From the NCBI RefSeq assembly GCF_030272615.1, contig NC_081412.1:138824747-138888746 (forward strand): a stretch of DNA of 64,000 bases. The letters are read 5' to 3'. Each line of letters starts with the position of its first letter. The first letter of the stretch is position 1. The position numbers and the translations under genes are program-made. Under the pieces are notes generated by a model. That model had not been told where the DNA came from and did not search any database. It saw only the letters and a program-made list of their open reading frames with translations. Positions 35,851-48,875 of the stretch are shown here, piece by piece. This stretch comes from Cryptomeria japonica (Eukaryota > Streptophyta > Pinopsida > Cupressales > Cupressaceae).

Positions 35851-36977
35851 ATGGAGATGTGTTTGAGACAACAACTTGAAGTTGCTCTTGAAGATTTTAA
35901 AGTTGAAAAGGTTAAGAACATGAAGCTAGAAGATGAACTTGGATCTATAAAAGAATTCATTATCACTCTGTAAGAAAAGCTATCTAGTGCTCAAGCCAAA
36001 AGGAAGGAACTATGGGAACAATTGTAAGATCAAGATGATGAAGAAAAGGACACTCTAAAGAACCTATGTCAGAAGATGAGTCAAGAAAATGAAGTTATGA
36101 AGAATGAAACACAAGCCCTAACTGTGAGGATGGCAAAAGAAATTGAAGACAAAAATAAAAAGGAAGAAGACCTTGCTAGATCATTGAAGAATAGATCTGA
36201 AGAATGCATCAGGTTAGCTCATGAAAATGATGTGTTAAGAATAGAATCAGTATAATTCCAAAACAATGAACAAGAACTTGAAAGACAGATGACAATCCTA
36301 AGAGATGATATGACTATTGCAAATGAGCATAAGGAAAAATTCAAGGCTAGTTCAACACAACTTAATGAATTATTGGAGAGTCAAAGGCAGAATAAAGACT
36401 TCAGAGGACTTGGATTTGAACAAGGTCAGAGCTCCGATACTACAAATGAAGATCATACATGTGATAAGGAGAATGATCAGAACAACCGGAACCAGAAGAC
36501 ACTGGTAAGGCAATTCAATGCTCACAAATTTAATGGTAGATGCTTTGTTTGTAATAAATTTGGTCATATGGCTAGACAATGTAGAAGTAGAGCAATTTAG
36601 AATGATAACTCTATCCCCGATCAATGTTCCAAATGTAATAAGTATGGTCATAAGACAAAAGATTGCAGAATGAATGTAAAATGTCATGCATGTGGAAAGT
36701 ATGGACACATGGCTAAGTAGTGCAGGTCAAGCAATTCAAATGAACAATGTTACATGTTATGCATGCAACAAGATTGGACACATAGCCAAGATTGGACCAG
36801 TTAGAAATGATGGATCAAATGATAAAAGGAAAGAAAAAGATCAATGAGATCTGACATGATCATACCAAGAGATGGGTCAGGAAGTCAAATGATCAATCGG
36901 GAGGTGAAACCGCACCAGTTACTCAACCGATAAAGAAGAATGTTCTTGCACCGGCAGGAAGCTCATCTAGCAACTGA
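35851..36977 (+). pseudogene. Element D Gag-like protein: coiled coil plus four CCHC knuckles
   Basis: ATG at 35851. The first 190 or so codons are Glu/Lys/Leu-rich with heptad-like spacing (EVALEDFKVEKVKNMKLEDE), predicted coiled coil. C-X2-C-X4-H-X4-C knuckles follow at 36541-36582 (CFVCNKFGHMARQC), 36625-36666 and 36682-36723, with a fourth at about 36755 after a frameshift near 36740. Stops at about 35971, 36026, 36253, 36598 and 36718 are mostly TAG/TAA at places where Gln would fit. Basic residues surround the knuckles, as in nucleocapsids. The presumed role is RNA binding and particle assembly (inference). It is unlike copia Gag, which here has one knuckle. Confidence 0.8.
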
Positions 36978-37337
36978 GGCAAATGCCTTAGGGGTAGGTA
37001 AATTTCATGCAAATCCTACATATTTTCAAGGAAAGAAATCTGGAAGGATGTTTTAGACCTATGAGAAGTTTATTCGACATATATATGTTGAATCGAGATC
37101 TGGTATGTCTCACTGAAAGACATTTATGTCGATGGAAAATTAGGGTTTTTCAAAGGATAAAAGGAATAATTCACTTCAGTATGTTAATATTGCATTCAGA
37201 GTGATACAGAGTGAGTCAAAGGCAATTCAAAGTGATTAGAAGCAACCATCGGCGATTTTAACTGCATTCAAAGGAGATATCTAGGGTTTATCACCGGTGA
37301 CTATTTCTAGGTATTTTTTGTAATTAAATCATTTGAA

Positions 37338-40300
37338 ATGGAGGTTGGTTCTTCTTCTGTCCCTATTTTCATTGGAAATCCCACTATAGTAGAAGTTAAG
37401 GACAGTCCAAGACCAATATTCAAGAGATGCCCACATATTGCAACTCTGGATGATTTGGTCAGTTCTTTTTCAAGGGTTCTTGAAGGCGTGGTTTATGTTG
37501 AGGATGTCAGAGCTTATATCTACTGCAATCTAGAGGACTTGGGAACAACTAAGATCAATTCAATGTACATATCTGAATTGTTGAATGACTCTGGAATCAT
37601 CAAGCCCAAATTCAAGCATATTGTAGACCTAGGGTTAAGCAGAATCCTGGATATTCCTGAGTTTGAGGATGAGATAATCTGGTATGTACTAAGTAGAGTT
37701 CATGGTGAATTTATTTGGTTGGATAGACCACATAAGATCACTAAGGAAGCAATCAGGGCCATTGCCAGCTTACCTCAGATAGGTCAGAAATAAGATAAGA
37801 AGATATCAAATGATCAAATCAACAAGCTCACAGGTACAACCTTTGATAATCAATTAATGAGAATCAATACCATTACTGATAAGGATGTCAAATTTGTCAG
37901 TATGATTATAGGTTACAAGGTAACCCAATCTAACTGACTTAACTCTATTTCTAGTTATTGCATTTTTGTTTCATATCAAATGTTGAAGAAGGATAAAAAA
38001 CTATGATCTGTATGAATGGATGAAAGAAGAGTTGATTATGAACCTCTAGGAAAGATTAAGGGTGAAAAAAAAGGAGTTTTCTAGTATGGATATCTATTAG
38101 TGTGTTTAATGCTTTTCTTCTATAATGAGATACTGGGTTTGGGAAAAAGGCAATGGGCCTTTGATATACCAGTAGGCAGGAAAATTAAGGGTGCTATCAC
38201 CATTTTGGGAAACTTAAGAGATGACAAAGTTTGAGGGTACTTCAAATCATTTCAGAAAGCCATGAAGTCAAGGGAAAGAATTCCAAAGCACATAGTTGAG
38301 AAATACTCAACAAAAATCTGTTTCATGGTGAAAAAGGATGAAACTCTTATGGAAGTTGTAATACCCTGGAAGATATGGATTGATGAAATGGGTTATGAGG
38401 TAGATGCATATGCTAGGATGCTTATTGATGCACTGGCAGATGAATCTGAAAAATTATTTGGGACAACAAAGCAAAAAGAACTTGAAGTTAAAACTAAATT
38501 CAATCAGAAGAAGAGAGAGAGGCAGTAGAAAAAAGTTAGTCAATTTGTTGAAAAGGTCTCAAAAGACATTTAGACTATTATTGATGCCTCATCAGCTAAG
38601 GAAGTCAAGAAGAGGAAACAACCTGAAGCTCTCCTTGCACCAATTACTTTAGATACTGAGAGTGGGGATGAAATTCCTCTACCTTTGAAAAGAGTGCAAA
38701 GAAAGAAGGTAGAAGATCCTAAGGAGAAAGATGAGAAGATAAGGAAGCAGACGACAAGGAATGTAACCATTAAGATATCGGCAAGTCAGCCAGCTGAAAG
38801 GAAACCTACTCAAAAGAAAATGCCAATGAAAGAAACTCCTGCATCATCCAGCAAGAAGAAGAAGAAGGAAGACATAGATGAAGCTATTGAAACCAGTAAT
38901 ATAACTATCATTCCACCTATGTCTTGTGTTGAGTTAATAGATAAGATAACAAAGGATGGTAAGTTGAAGAACATTCCACATTACTATGAACATTTGGATG
39001 ATAATGAACAAAAAGAAATTGAGGAGGCAATTTTGTTATATTTGGACATATATAAGAAGGCTTTATTAGAGATTGCAAAGAAAATACTGGCACAATTATA
39101 TAACAATCTAAATGCTAGAAGATTATCTTCTATGGAGGAAGACCGACACATAAAGATTCAAGCTTTATTAAATAATTATGGTTCAATTACCCCAGAGGAG
39201 ATGGATAGGTGCTTTGAGACTGCTAATAGAACAATTTTCAGAAGCAGGCACAGGACAGTTAGCCTTATGGTTGGTAGACTCAAAGAACTAATCAATGAAA
39301 CCAATGAGGCATGGGTTACATTCTTTATTGAAAACCCTGATTTCTTTGAATCACCGGAAGCTAATCCTAAGTTTGACACTTCATACATCCTGGTTGATGG
39401 CAAAGGAAAAGGTGTAGTGGATAGCCCATCCACAATTTTGAAAGATGCTAAGGAATTGAATGCAGAATCTCCGACAGAAGAAAATGTACAGAATAAAGAA
39501 GAGATACAGGAAGAGTAGGCTAGTGTACATATTGAGTAGGTTATAGATGTTGAGGAAAATAGTCCTCTGGATCAGAATGAACATGTTATGGATACAACAA
39601 ATGTGGAATCGACAGTAGCATATGCTACACCAAGTGGCAAAGCCACCAGTGCAAAAAAAGATAATATAGGAGAAAATAAACTGGAAGAGGAAGATGAAGA
39701 GAAAAATATGGAAGGAGAAAAGGAAAAGGAAGTTCAAACTAAGATAAGTGTTTTTGAACAATCATTAGAGAAAAAGGGAGAGGAATCTAGTAGAGAACCG
39801 ACAGCCAGAACTACATTGTTGGCAATTACCACTGCAAATGCTGAGTAGAAGAGCATAATAGAGATGAGTTCAATCGAACTCATGATGATTGCAACTCAGA
39901 AAATGATCAAGGAAGGGACTGAGGAGAAACAAATAATTGATAATTCCATTCCAATATTGCACCAGTTAGTCCCAGAATGCCAAATTGATAAGGGAGCAAG
40001 CACATCCAACAAGCTCAAGATGATGACTGAGCATATCTCAAAGGAATTTCAATCACTACAATGGATCTCTAACTGGCATGCTCTGGAACGATTTGCTTAG
40101 GCCAAGAAGACCACTTTTAATCAGTTGATTGAATCAATTAAGGTACATATAGCTGATAGATTGAATATGATAGATAATGCTTTAAGGAAATGTACAAATA
40201 TTTACCGGGTATGCTGCAATTCAAGTTTACTCACAGTGGGTATAGATAAAAGAATTAAAGATGTTCAAAATACAATTGCAGATGTTGTAAATAATTTGAT

Positions 40301-40635
40301 GGAGTAAATTATTTAACCACATCTGTAGATAGTCAAATTTTATTATTAGAAGTCCAGATTTCAGCTCTTGAAAGAGACAGAGATAAAATCATATGAGAGC
40401 TAAGGATCTTAGAGGGTTAGTGAGTCCCCAGTTAGGCACACTATATGTACATAAGAAGGAGTGTATAGATATGTTGGGAACGCCCACACCAACAAACCTC
40501 AAGGAGCAAGAATCTCATGCTTATGCCCTAAATGGACTTGTGTCAACTTTAGGGACATTCAAATCTAGTTGGGATACATACTTGGAATTTTTGAAGAATG
40601 CTTACTTGGAGATCTTCAAGCTCATCCAAATCTAG
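37338..40635 (+). pseudogene. Element D ORF2: large protein of unknown function (decayed)
   Basis: ATG at 37338 lies in TTTGAAATGGAGGTTGGTTC, a context shared with the ORF2 starts of E and F, which fixes the start. Recognisable order: YIYCNLEDLG (about 37520), RVHGEFIWLDRPHKITKEAI (about 37700), VSMIIGYKV (about 37900), a damaged CEWLKDEL block, KGVF-YGYLLVCLML (about 38070-38115), MEVVIPWKIWIDEMGYEVD (about 38350), a Lys-rich linker (38690-38870), DKITKDGKLKNIPHYYEHL (about 38940) and LYLDIYKKALLEI (about 39035). An acidic variable linker and a coiled-coil C-terminus to 40635 follow. There are many stops and several frameshifts. It is homologous to ORF2 of F and G and, more distantly, E. I recognise no enzyme motif. 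Confidence 0.75.
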
Positions 40636-40858
40636 TAAGTATTTTTGGGAGACATTCCCCTATACAAAATCTCATTGATTTATTCATTCTTTGTACCGGT
40701 TTTTGGCATTGATGCCAAAGGGTGAGTGGTGTATTTAAAAAATAGAAAAGGGAAATATGTATGGATAAGATTTAGATGATTTCAGATGGCATAGGATCAG
40801 CAGGGCAGATAGAAACCATTTTTCACATGAGTGTTGTCATCAATGCCAAAGGGGAGAT
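40636..40858 (+). promoter_or_regulatory. Element D polypurine tract region
   Basis: GATGCCAAAGGGTGAG (about 40713) and the terminal ATGCCAAAGGGGAGAT ending at 40858 precede the 3' LTR. This repeats the CATTGATGCCAAAGGGGGAG layout of the pol-encoding copia elements. Confidence 0.78.
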
Positions 40859-41728
40859 TGTTGGCAATTGACACTCATTCGGTTTCTTATGTTGTCATTG
40901 ATAGCAACATTGGCAACATATTTTGGTTCACCGGCACCGGCATTGACAGACACCTTACTGGCATAAAAGATTTCAAAGGATACCGAAAAACTAGGTACTG
41001 GTATGAGATGCCGACATCACTTGGAGATCCGGCAAAGGATAGTATACCGACAAAGCATTTTATAATTAATATGTATTTGTAATGAGCTGACATGTATTAT
41101 CATTTTGTATGTAAGCTGACATATGGCATAAATGTTTATAGGTATATAAGTCAGTCTATTAGGTCATTTAAATAATAATATTGGAGATAAGATCTCACGT
41201 GCGAAGTTTATGTATGCAAGATCATTTGTATGTGAAAGCAATATTTTGTAATGATTTGTAGATGATTTATAAGGTACTCATAAGGTGTATGTTATTCTGC
41301 AAAGGGTTTAGGTTTTAAGAACTGAAATAGTCAGAGTCTTAACCGAAACTCAATCAGGAATAGCATATGCATTATAAGAGTTCAGTTTTGTAGTTTTGTA
41401 TCAGAAAGTGATTGTAGTCAATGAGACTCTTTGTGATGAGCAGTGTGCCTTCCTGCATGTGTAGGCCCCTATTATATGTAATATCTCTTCATATAGCCAA
41501 TGAACTGATATTGTGGGTCACAAATCCCACCGTGGTTTTTCCTCATTGAGGTTTTCCACATATAAACTCTTTGTGTTATGGTGTTTATTTATGTGCTTGC
41601 ATTATTTGTTTTATTTACATGTATTTATGTTTCCTGGTTGATGAATGAATGTTTTGATAAGGCTAAAATCTTACATTCCAGTAGAACACTAATTCACACC
41701 CGCCTCTTAGTGTTCTTGGATTCCAACA
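40859..41728 (+). repeat. Element D 3' LTR
   Basis: 870 bp, TGTTGGCAATTGACAC to GGATTCCAACA. It keeps CTGCATGTGTAGGCCCC (about 41453) and the hairpin GTGGGTCACAAATCCCAC (about 41513). Followed by AGTGC, the right target copy. Confidence 0.92.
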
Positions 41729-41733
41729 AGTGC

Positions 41734-42437
41734 ATGTTCAAGGAGTTGATTTAGGTCCATGCTATGTTATTTATGGCATTGTATTGGTTTGATTGATAAT
41801 TATTGTATCATACATGTAATTTTATAATTAGGTGTTGAGGGTTTGGCCGACCTTATATTCAAGGTTGATAATTTGTATAAATAGGTGTTACGTTTGTGGT
41901 TTGGTGATGCATGGGTGTTGATTCTACATTATCAGAGAGTGGTGTATATGTGAATCAGTTAATTTATCTTTCAGTGTGGTGTATTGAGCAAAGATAGTTG
42001 CAGGGTAGAAAAATGTACTTAACTGGAACTATCAGTAGGCATTAGAAGATGTTATCTTTGCAGTTCATTTCAATCGGATTATAGTTTGAATATCTTTGTA
42101 AGGTATTGAACCTTCCCTAAGGGTTGCAACCTTCTAGGTAATTGTAATTTGAACAGTGAGCTCTAGACAGTGTGTCTGAATACATGTGGATTCCCCATTG
42201 TAATATTTACACATACTACTGCAGAGTATCATCTTATTGTGGGTAGATTCACACCATGGTTTTTCCCTTAACCGAGTTTTCCATGTCAAAAATATTGGTG
42301 TTATGTGTGTTGGTGTTATTGTGTTTATCTTTGTTCTTGCTACAGTTGATTAGATTTGAGTTTTTTCTTAAACTATTTAATCCAGTGAAAACTGATTCAC
42401 CCCCCCCCCCTCTCAGTTTTCCTTATTGTTGCCAACA
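41734..42437 (+). repeat. Element C 3' LTR, second piece
   Basis: ATGTTCAAGGAGTTGATTTAGG onward aligns with 28658-29361 and ends GTTGCCAACA, followed by the C target duplication TGTCC. With 34275-34899 it makes a 1.33-kb LTR. Confidence 0.92.
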
Positions 42438-42442
42438 TGTCC

Positions 42443-44960
42443 CTTGGGGATCTGCAATTAGACTTCTTAATTTCAGGGAATAGTTACTTGATTTACCTAA
42501 AGGTTCAAGAAAAATATACCCAAATTCGTAGGAGATGGAAAGATTACTCTCGAGGAGCATATTAACACTTTGTTTGCAGCATGTACAATTTTTTGGGTCC
42601 AACATGAAGATTTTGCCATTAGATTATTTGTGGAATCCTTGACTGATGATGTAATTGAATGGTTTTACCATCTACCAAATGCAACAGTCAATACTTAGGT
42701 TACTATGAAGACTAAGTTTAAAGATAAATTTAAATCTACCAAGGATGAGCATAATTAATCGTTCAATTATCTGTGATGAAGAAAAACATGAGCCCATGCA
42801 ATATTTTGTAGCGAAATTCAATAGGGTAGCTAATTATATCTCAAATAATTTAAGACTTGGAGATCCTCTTCAAAAATTAAATTTATCAATGCACTCCCTT
42901 CGAATGTTATTTTTCCTATTAAGAGAGGAGGTGTAGTTGATTTAGTAGCAACACAAGAATTAGTTATATTAGTGGAAGATGATCTAATAACATCTGGTAA
43001 GTGGAAGAAAGAATTACAAACTGGTAAACCTCAAGCAACTAGTTCTACAAACTCGACAATTTAGAGATTGGCTAACGATATCATTGCTTTAAAGAGACAG
43101 ATACCTTATCAATCATTGTACTGGGACATGTCAAAGAATATATATGATCAGTGAGGGAATTTCCTTACAAAATTTTCTGTAACCGAGCCTACAAAAAAAT
43201 TAGCCATAGAAGTTTCCCCTTTTGCAAGAAAAGGAAACCATATGGCAAGCAATTTTCATCTGACAACGAATTGTGATGGATCCTTTTGTCCCGAAATGAC
43301 AAGGTTTATGCAATGTTCTCAACAAGGGATCAACAAGATGAATATTAGATGGAGGAAGATCTCTCATAGGTTGCTAATACTATACTAAATTATTTTGAAT
43401 ATGTCTAATTTCAAAAAATGGGAAAGTATATATACCTAGGTGGAAGGATCCAATTGTGTTGTATTCACCAAAGGATAATACACTGAAAGAAAGGAAAAGG
43501 AGCCCAAAGGACAGAGTAGTGAAATTTTAGCTAACATAAGGGGTGCTACCTGGGACCATATAAACAAAGATTCAGAAGCAATTAGAACCATCTCTTCTAG
43601 GGTAACCTCAACTCTTTTTCAAATAAATCCCTTTCATCTTTTTCTATTGTGAAATTATGCAAAGATACCAAAATCCAGATTTCCCAAGTTGGGTATCTAA
43701 AACTCAACCCTATTGAATTAGATAGGCTTGTCAGGATTATTAAAGAGGAACCCTTACCCTCTCCTCTGAACACTCAAGTTTTTGATAAAATCCCTAATAC
43801 TTTTGAGACACAAAAATGCTCAATCTCTCATTTGACTCTTTTTGATTTTAAAGGTCCACCTGAAAAGTCAAAGCCTTTCCTCATGTGTCTCTATATAAAT
43901 GGGTATAAATTGAGCAACTATGTGATAGATTCAAGAGCTTCCAATAATGTTATGCTTGCTCAAGTAGCCAAGGCCCTTGGTTTAACAATCACTTCTTCTC
44001 ATGGGAAATTCTACTCAATTGATTCTTTCGAGGTACCCATTTTAGGCCAGATTAAAGATTCTCAAGCCACTTTGGTTCTATTTCACGGGAGCTTCACTTA
44101 GTGAACCTAGGTTATAACATGTGCATTCATGGCATACTAAATAATCCCACTATTTTCAAAAAATATTGCCCTAAACTCCTTTTTTGTCGCCCCCTCCCAA
44201 TACACATCCCGAATTAAAATCCCCCCCATTTTAACCAAATATTGTATTTTTTCATAGCGGGATTAAAAACCCCCTATTTTCATTGATAGGCAATTTATTG
44301 CACCCTCATTTTTGGGATAGAAACTCCCAAATATGAATGCACGTGATATAATATTGCCTAGCCATTGAAGCCCCTGTGCTCTATTCCCCAAAAGGAGATT
44401 AAAGCTCAACATCTTGGTGTCTGATGAATCTACTAGATACAAAATATTGTTAAGAATTTTTTTTGCAAAGACATAGGGGAAGATATTCAAATGGACTGGT
44501 CTTATGCTACCATACCCATAGATGGTAAAAAGGACCAAGTAGAACTAGAACCCAAAGAAAAATTAACTGTATTGAAATGTAGAGACCCAATGTCGAAGAT
44601 CTTGTATGTTGATAGTGGCCTTGGTGCTTATATGTTCATTTCTATTATAGGAAATGGGATCAACACAGTCAACGTTGGTTTATCAAAAAGTTATGGACCT
44701 CAAAGTTTGATGGGACTTACTCTTGTTTTGGATCCAATGCTGAATTTGTGCCCTTATTTCTTCCCAAATCAAAAACTTTTACTTTTAATGTCAATGAAGA
44801 ACACCAAATGGAAGGAATTATTCTTGGTAAGACTACAAATGGATTTTCAATCATAATTCAGATCTAGAGGCTTTTGCATTTTGTAATATTGATTCAACAA
44901 TTGATGAAGTTGATATAAAAGAAACCAAGCAAATAAATATTCTCACTTTATTTGAGTATT
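42443..44960 (+). pseudogene. Gypsy element H: Gag to protease region (decayed)
   Basis: Broken plus-strand frames form the middle of a Ty3/gypsy Gag: DFAIRLFVESLTDDVIEWFY (about 42610-42670), then EPMQYFVAKFNRVANYI (about 42790). After a spacer, 43649-44101 holds the protease, KPFLMCLYINGYKLSNYVID followed by SRAS, with the active site Asp-Ser-Arg-Ala at 43928-43939. The usual Gly codon GGA has become AGA. 44491-44856 is the post-protease linker (DWSYATIPIDG). Element C interrupts its N-terminal side and element E its C-terminal side. There is no RT in the window. Confidence 0.72.
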
Positions 44961-46049
44961 TGTTGGCTTGATGATGATTGTAATGATTAAACTTCATCAT
45001 ATGTTGTCATTGATGAAACACATACACACACATATGTTCACATTGTCTACCGGTGTGACTTCAAAGTTGTTTATATTACAAATGGTATACTAGAGGTTTA
45101 TATCTAACCAGTACACGGTGACAACCAATATATGCATGGAGACAACCAGTGATTATACTTACCTTGACATCAATATGAAGATCCATCAGAGATTATCAAA
45201 GGAACATCAAAGGATAAACGGTTTATATGTTTAACTCCAATCGGTATTGATTGTTCCAACCGGTATTCATTGATTATGTGATGAGTTATCACTAGTCATG
45301 ATGAGTTATCCTTACCGATAAATTTTGATAGTACTTTTGTGATGAGTTATGATTGTTTGACCAGATACACTGCACCTAGGGAATTGTGATATGATTTCTA
45401 GAGGTAGACATGAAATCTAAATGTCTATATATTGACATCACAATGAATTATTTTATATGAGCGAAGGAGATATGTTATGTGCAAAGGCAGAAGTATTAAA
45501 TTGTAGAGTATGATGGTAAAGAAGTGTTGAGTGTGCAGAAAAGGATCTATCCAAGCAAGTTGTGCTATTACTAGATCACACTACATGTTTTTTTCTAATC
45601 ATTACAATAGTCAAAATCCCCTAATCGGGTAAGCTCTAACAAGATTCATTGTACAAATCCTCTAACCAGGTGATCCATTAATTTGGATTCATAAATCCTC
45701 CACCGAGGTTACTCTGTATAGGGTACTACCTTTTACAGGGTATACATTTTAACTAAGCTTTGGGATCTTTAATAGGATTCTCTCCTAGCAGAGCTCTTTG
45801 TAGACTTTAACCGGTCAGTTATCTATTACTACATATAGTTAAATTGTGAGTCCCATCTCACCATGGTTTTTACCTATTTGGGTTTTCCACGTATAAACAC
45901 TTGTGTTATGGTGGATGTCATATCATTTTGGATTGCATGCATATGGTTTAACAAACTTCTTAAGTATTTCTATCGGTCAGTGTTTAAATTAGTTTTTTTT
46001 TGGTGTCACTGATTCACCCCCTCCCTCTCAATGCTTTACACATCCATCA
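44961..46049 (+). repeat. Element E 5' LTR
   Basis: 1089 bp, TGTTGGCTTGATGATG to ACACATCCATCA. It contains CACCATGGTTTTTACC and GGGTTTTCCACGTA (about 45860-45895) and GATTCACCCCCTCCCTCTCA near the end. PBS ATTGGTATCAGAGCC follows at 46050, a perfect tRNA-Met consensus. Confidence 0.92.
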
Positions 46050-46111
46050 ATTGGTATCAGAGCCTAACTTCTTTAAAGCCTAATCACTTGGAAGGAAACC
46101 CTAAAGATAGT

Positions 46112-47406
46112 ATGGGGGATATGAGCTACTTTGAGATGGCTAGAGAGCTTGAGGCTAGTAGGAATGAGCTTGAAACACTAAGGGTCAAACTAAAAGCTTC
46201 TCGAGTCAAAAGAAGAGAGCTACTTGAACAATCATTAAAAATATCTGATAATAGTTCTTAAGATGAGGCCAATATTGATGCTTTAGCTGAGGAAGTTAAA
46301 AAACTAAACAGTGAAAAGCTAAATCTGAGGAGAGAGCTAGAAGGTCTTACTATCTGCATGAGTCAGGAACTAGAAGCCAGGAGAACTGCTGAAGATCTCA
46401 TGAAGGAAAGAGATCATGAGATTGCCAAGATCAATTGAGAGAATGCTAATTTGCATGAGCATTTGAATATAGAGAGAATAAAAAGAGAACTTACAGCTAG
46501 ATCTTGAATTAGCATCATCTCTGAGAGAGAATCTGTCAAAACACAATGAAGATCTCACCAAACAAATCACTGAAGCAAATGGGAAATTGGAAAAGTTCAA
46601 CATACGTTATACCTTTCTTGAAGAACAAATTCAATCACAAAGAATGAATGGTGATACCTCTGGACTTGGTTTTCACACATCTGAAAAAAGGAGAATCCTT
46701 TGGTACCAAGAGAAACACTCAAAAGAAAAAATTTGCTCCTAAGAACAAAAAGTCTACTGGTAAGAAGGTCTTTAAACCTGCTTGTTTTGTTTGCCATAAA
46801 CTTGGTCACAATGCAAATGTTTGTAGAAATAAACCTAATGGAAATGAAAGCTACAATACAAATGCTAGGTATGTATCCAACAAATTTGAAGGTCATTTCT
46901 TCACATGCAAAATGTATTGACATAGATCAGTTGAATGTAGATATGGAGCAAACAATCTAGTATCGAATATGTATCCAAGACCAAATGAGAACTAGATGAG
47001 AAACTATGATAACTGGGTCAACATGAACTACCAAAGACCCTACGACAACTAGTTTAGTCCATTTGAGATGGAAAAGGTAACAAATGTCATTTTCACCATC
47101 TGTAACAACATTGGTCATGTGGCTATGAATTGCAGAAGAAGAACTAGGAGAGGCAATGTAGGACCTTGGAGATCATCTGGTATGGCTTGCTATCATTGTC
47201 ATAAACCAGGATACATGGCAAAATTTTGTAGATCCAGAAAGAGAAAACTAATCAATCCTTCTAAAGATTAGAAAGGCAAGCAGAAGGCCAATATTGAAGA
47301 AACCAGAGAAGAAATGAATTGAATATGGAAGAAGAAAAGTGATGATTCACCTGGAGAAGAAACTATTCCTTCACCCATTGTAGAGAATCCTACACCAGTG
47401 AACTAA
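46112..47406 (+). pseudogene. Element E Gag-like protein: coiled coil plus CCHC knuckles (decayed)
   Basis: An N-terminal Glu/Leu/Arg-rich coiled coil (MARELEASRNELETLRVKL, then EEVKKLNSEKLNLRRELEG) runs to about 46620 with stops and a frameshift. Zinc-knuckle words follow: CFVCHKLGHNANVC at 46783-46824 (canonical), a damaged one near 46905, ICNNIGHVAMNC (about 47098, first Cys lost) and CYHCHKPGYMAKFC at 47188-47229 (His replaced by Tyr). The frame ends near 47404. It has the same organisation as D and F Gag, and the presumed role is a nucleocapsid-like RNA-binding particle protein (inference). Confidence 0.75.
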
Positions 47407-47882
47407 GCCTTTTCAATATGGCTAAGGGGAACTTAATGGTAAATCCACTTCCGAACCCCTTGAGATGAATGATTGGTAAGAAAATTTGAATGCTTGAAAT
47501 TTTGATAACTTTCTTACAATCATTAATCAACAGGTTTTACATCTGTCAAAATTGTATTTATTATTAAGCGGCGTAATTAGGGTGTGTAACCCTAACAGGC
47601 AAGCATTTAATGCAGTGGGTGAAAAAGATAAAAGAAAGTTTTCACTTTGTTATTTTTACCCTAACGCATACGAGAAAGATTTTTTGAGTGCTTGCAAAGC
47701 TAAGAAAGAATTGTTAGCTGATTTTAGTCAAAGTTGCATTGTGATTTGAGTAATCAAGTTGATTTGAAGGTTGGTGAAGACTGAACTAGTGTGCACTTAA
47801 GTATTCAACCGGTAAATGAGACAACACACATGAAATAAGGTATTCCTTTGAAAAATCCTGCTTCGAACCTAGTTTATCTGAA

Positions 47883-47999
47883 ATGGCATCATCTTCTAAA
47901 CCAGTAGACAAATTGATGATTACATCTGAACCTATGGAAGCTGTAAAAGAGGAACGAATTGTGTCTTATAATGCCTTATCACAAATTCCTAGTGGTGTA
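47883..47999 (+). pseudogene. Element E ORF2, N-terminal piece
   Basis: ATG at 47883 in TCTGAAATGGCATCATCTTC opens MASSSKPVDKLMITSEP and is cut by element F after about 39 codons, at SQIPSGV. The D and F proteins have LEGVVYVED and IPKGVTFAED at the same point, so the frame continues at 54673. Confidence 0.75.
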
Positions 48000-48804
48000 T
48001 GTTGGCATTCTACACTCTAATGAGAATAGTTGATGTTGTCATTGATGGCAACCACTTGGAAACCAACAGGCAACAAGTTTCTACACATGCATCGGCATCA
48101 CAGACATCATACTCCGGCAGGCACCGACACCGGCATTCAGATTACACCAGAAATGAAGTATATCGGCACTCAGGCTGACATCGGATAAAGTTTTTCTTAT
48201 ATGAATTATATTGTATTTATAATTAATTATTTGTAAGCCGAGTTGGTATATTGTAAAGACTCATACATGTATGAGATCTCATAGGTCATTTTGTATGATG
48301 GTTGAATATAATGAATAGGAGATTATTGTATGAGGTGATATAGTGGACAACAAAGGTTTTGGTTAAGGTATCTAACTGAGCTTAAACTGGTACTGAACCA
48401 GGCATTTGAGATGCTATTTTGAGTAGTACTTTGTATTGGATTTAATTATCCATATTGTAGTCAGTGAGACTCTTTTGAGTACTGCGCTCCAAGCAGCTTT
48501 CCTTCCTGCATGTGCAAGCCCCTATTGTAAGTAGTCTTTATTCATATTGGCCAGTGAGTAAATATTGTGGGTCAAAAATCCCACCAAGGTATTTGTGACA
48601 CTGGGTTTCCTCATTAAAATATCTTGAGTTATGGTTTGCATTTATGTTGTCTCTGCTCTGTTTACTGCATTATTTCTTATTTACCGATACATTATTTTGG
48701 GTTGCAAAGTTATAAATAAGTTCAAATATTTAACTCGCCGGTTAGACACTGATTCACCCCCCCCCCCACTTTTAGTGTCTTTGGGATTTTCATTGAATCT
48801 AACA
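48000..48804 (+). repeat. Element F 5' LTR
   Basis: TGTTGGCATTCTACAC to TTGAATCTAACA. It carries CCTGCATGTGCAAGCCCC (about 48507) and GTGGGTCAAAAATCCCAC (about 48567). The PBS that follows is degraded (ATTGTTATTAGAGCC at 48805, two changes from consensus). Confidence 0.92.
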
Positions 48805-48875
48805 ATTGTTATTAGAGCCTGGTCCTCTATTTGAAAAAGCCTAACAACTTGAGGAAGATTTTGAAACTGGTACTG

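Larger units (their letters stand above)
34900..41728 (+). mobile_element. Element D: LTR element with Gag and ORF2 but no pol
   Basis: LTRs are 34900-35782 (883 bp) and 40859-41728 (870 bp). The target duplication GGTGC/AGTGC (34895-34899, 41729-41733) has one change, and the parent C LTR is restored on removal. A PBS, a Gag-like frame with tandem zinc knuckles, a long ORF2 and a PPT fill the 5.1-kb interior. I find no protease D-S/T-G, integrase HHCC or DDE, RT YVDD-like or RNase H motif in any frame. This is a non-autonomous family shared with E, F and G. Confidence 0.88.
28018..42437 (+). mobile_element. Element C: Ty1/copia retrotransposon, nested host of element D
   Basis: This is a complete-ended copia element with TSD TGTCC at 28013-28017 and 42438-42442. 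The 5' LTR is 28018-29361, gag-pol 29418-33928, and the 3' LTR 34275-34899 plus 41734-42437, split by element D. Domain order and motifs match copia A, but the LTR family differs (TGTTGGATATTGTTGTTGC start). A 240-bp non-LTR insertion sits in RT and a 53-bp duplication in integrase. It is inserted in the gag region of gypsy H. Confidence 0.94.

Noticed and set aside
42398-42420. Poly-C tract as a sequencing or assembly error
   Set aside because: C-runs of 6-10 recur at the same place in every LTR (for example 3697, 9280, 29324, 48758), so they are a genuine LTR-end feature, although exact lengths may be unreliable.
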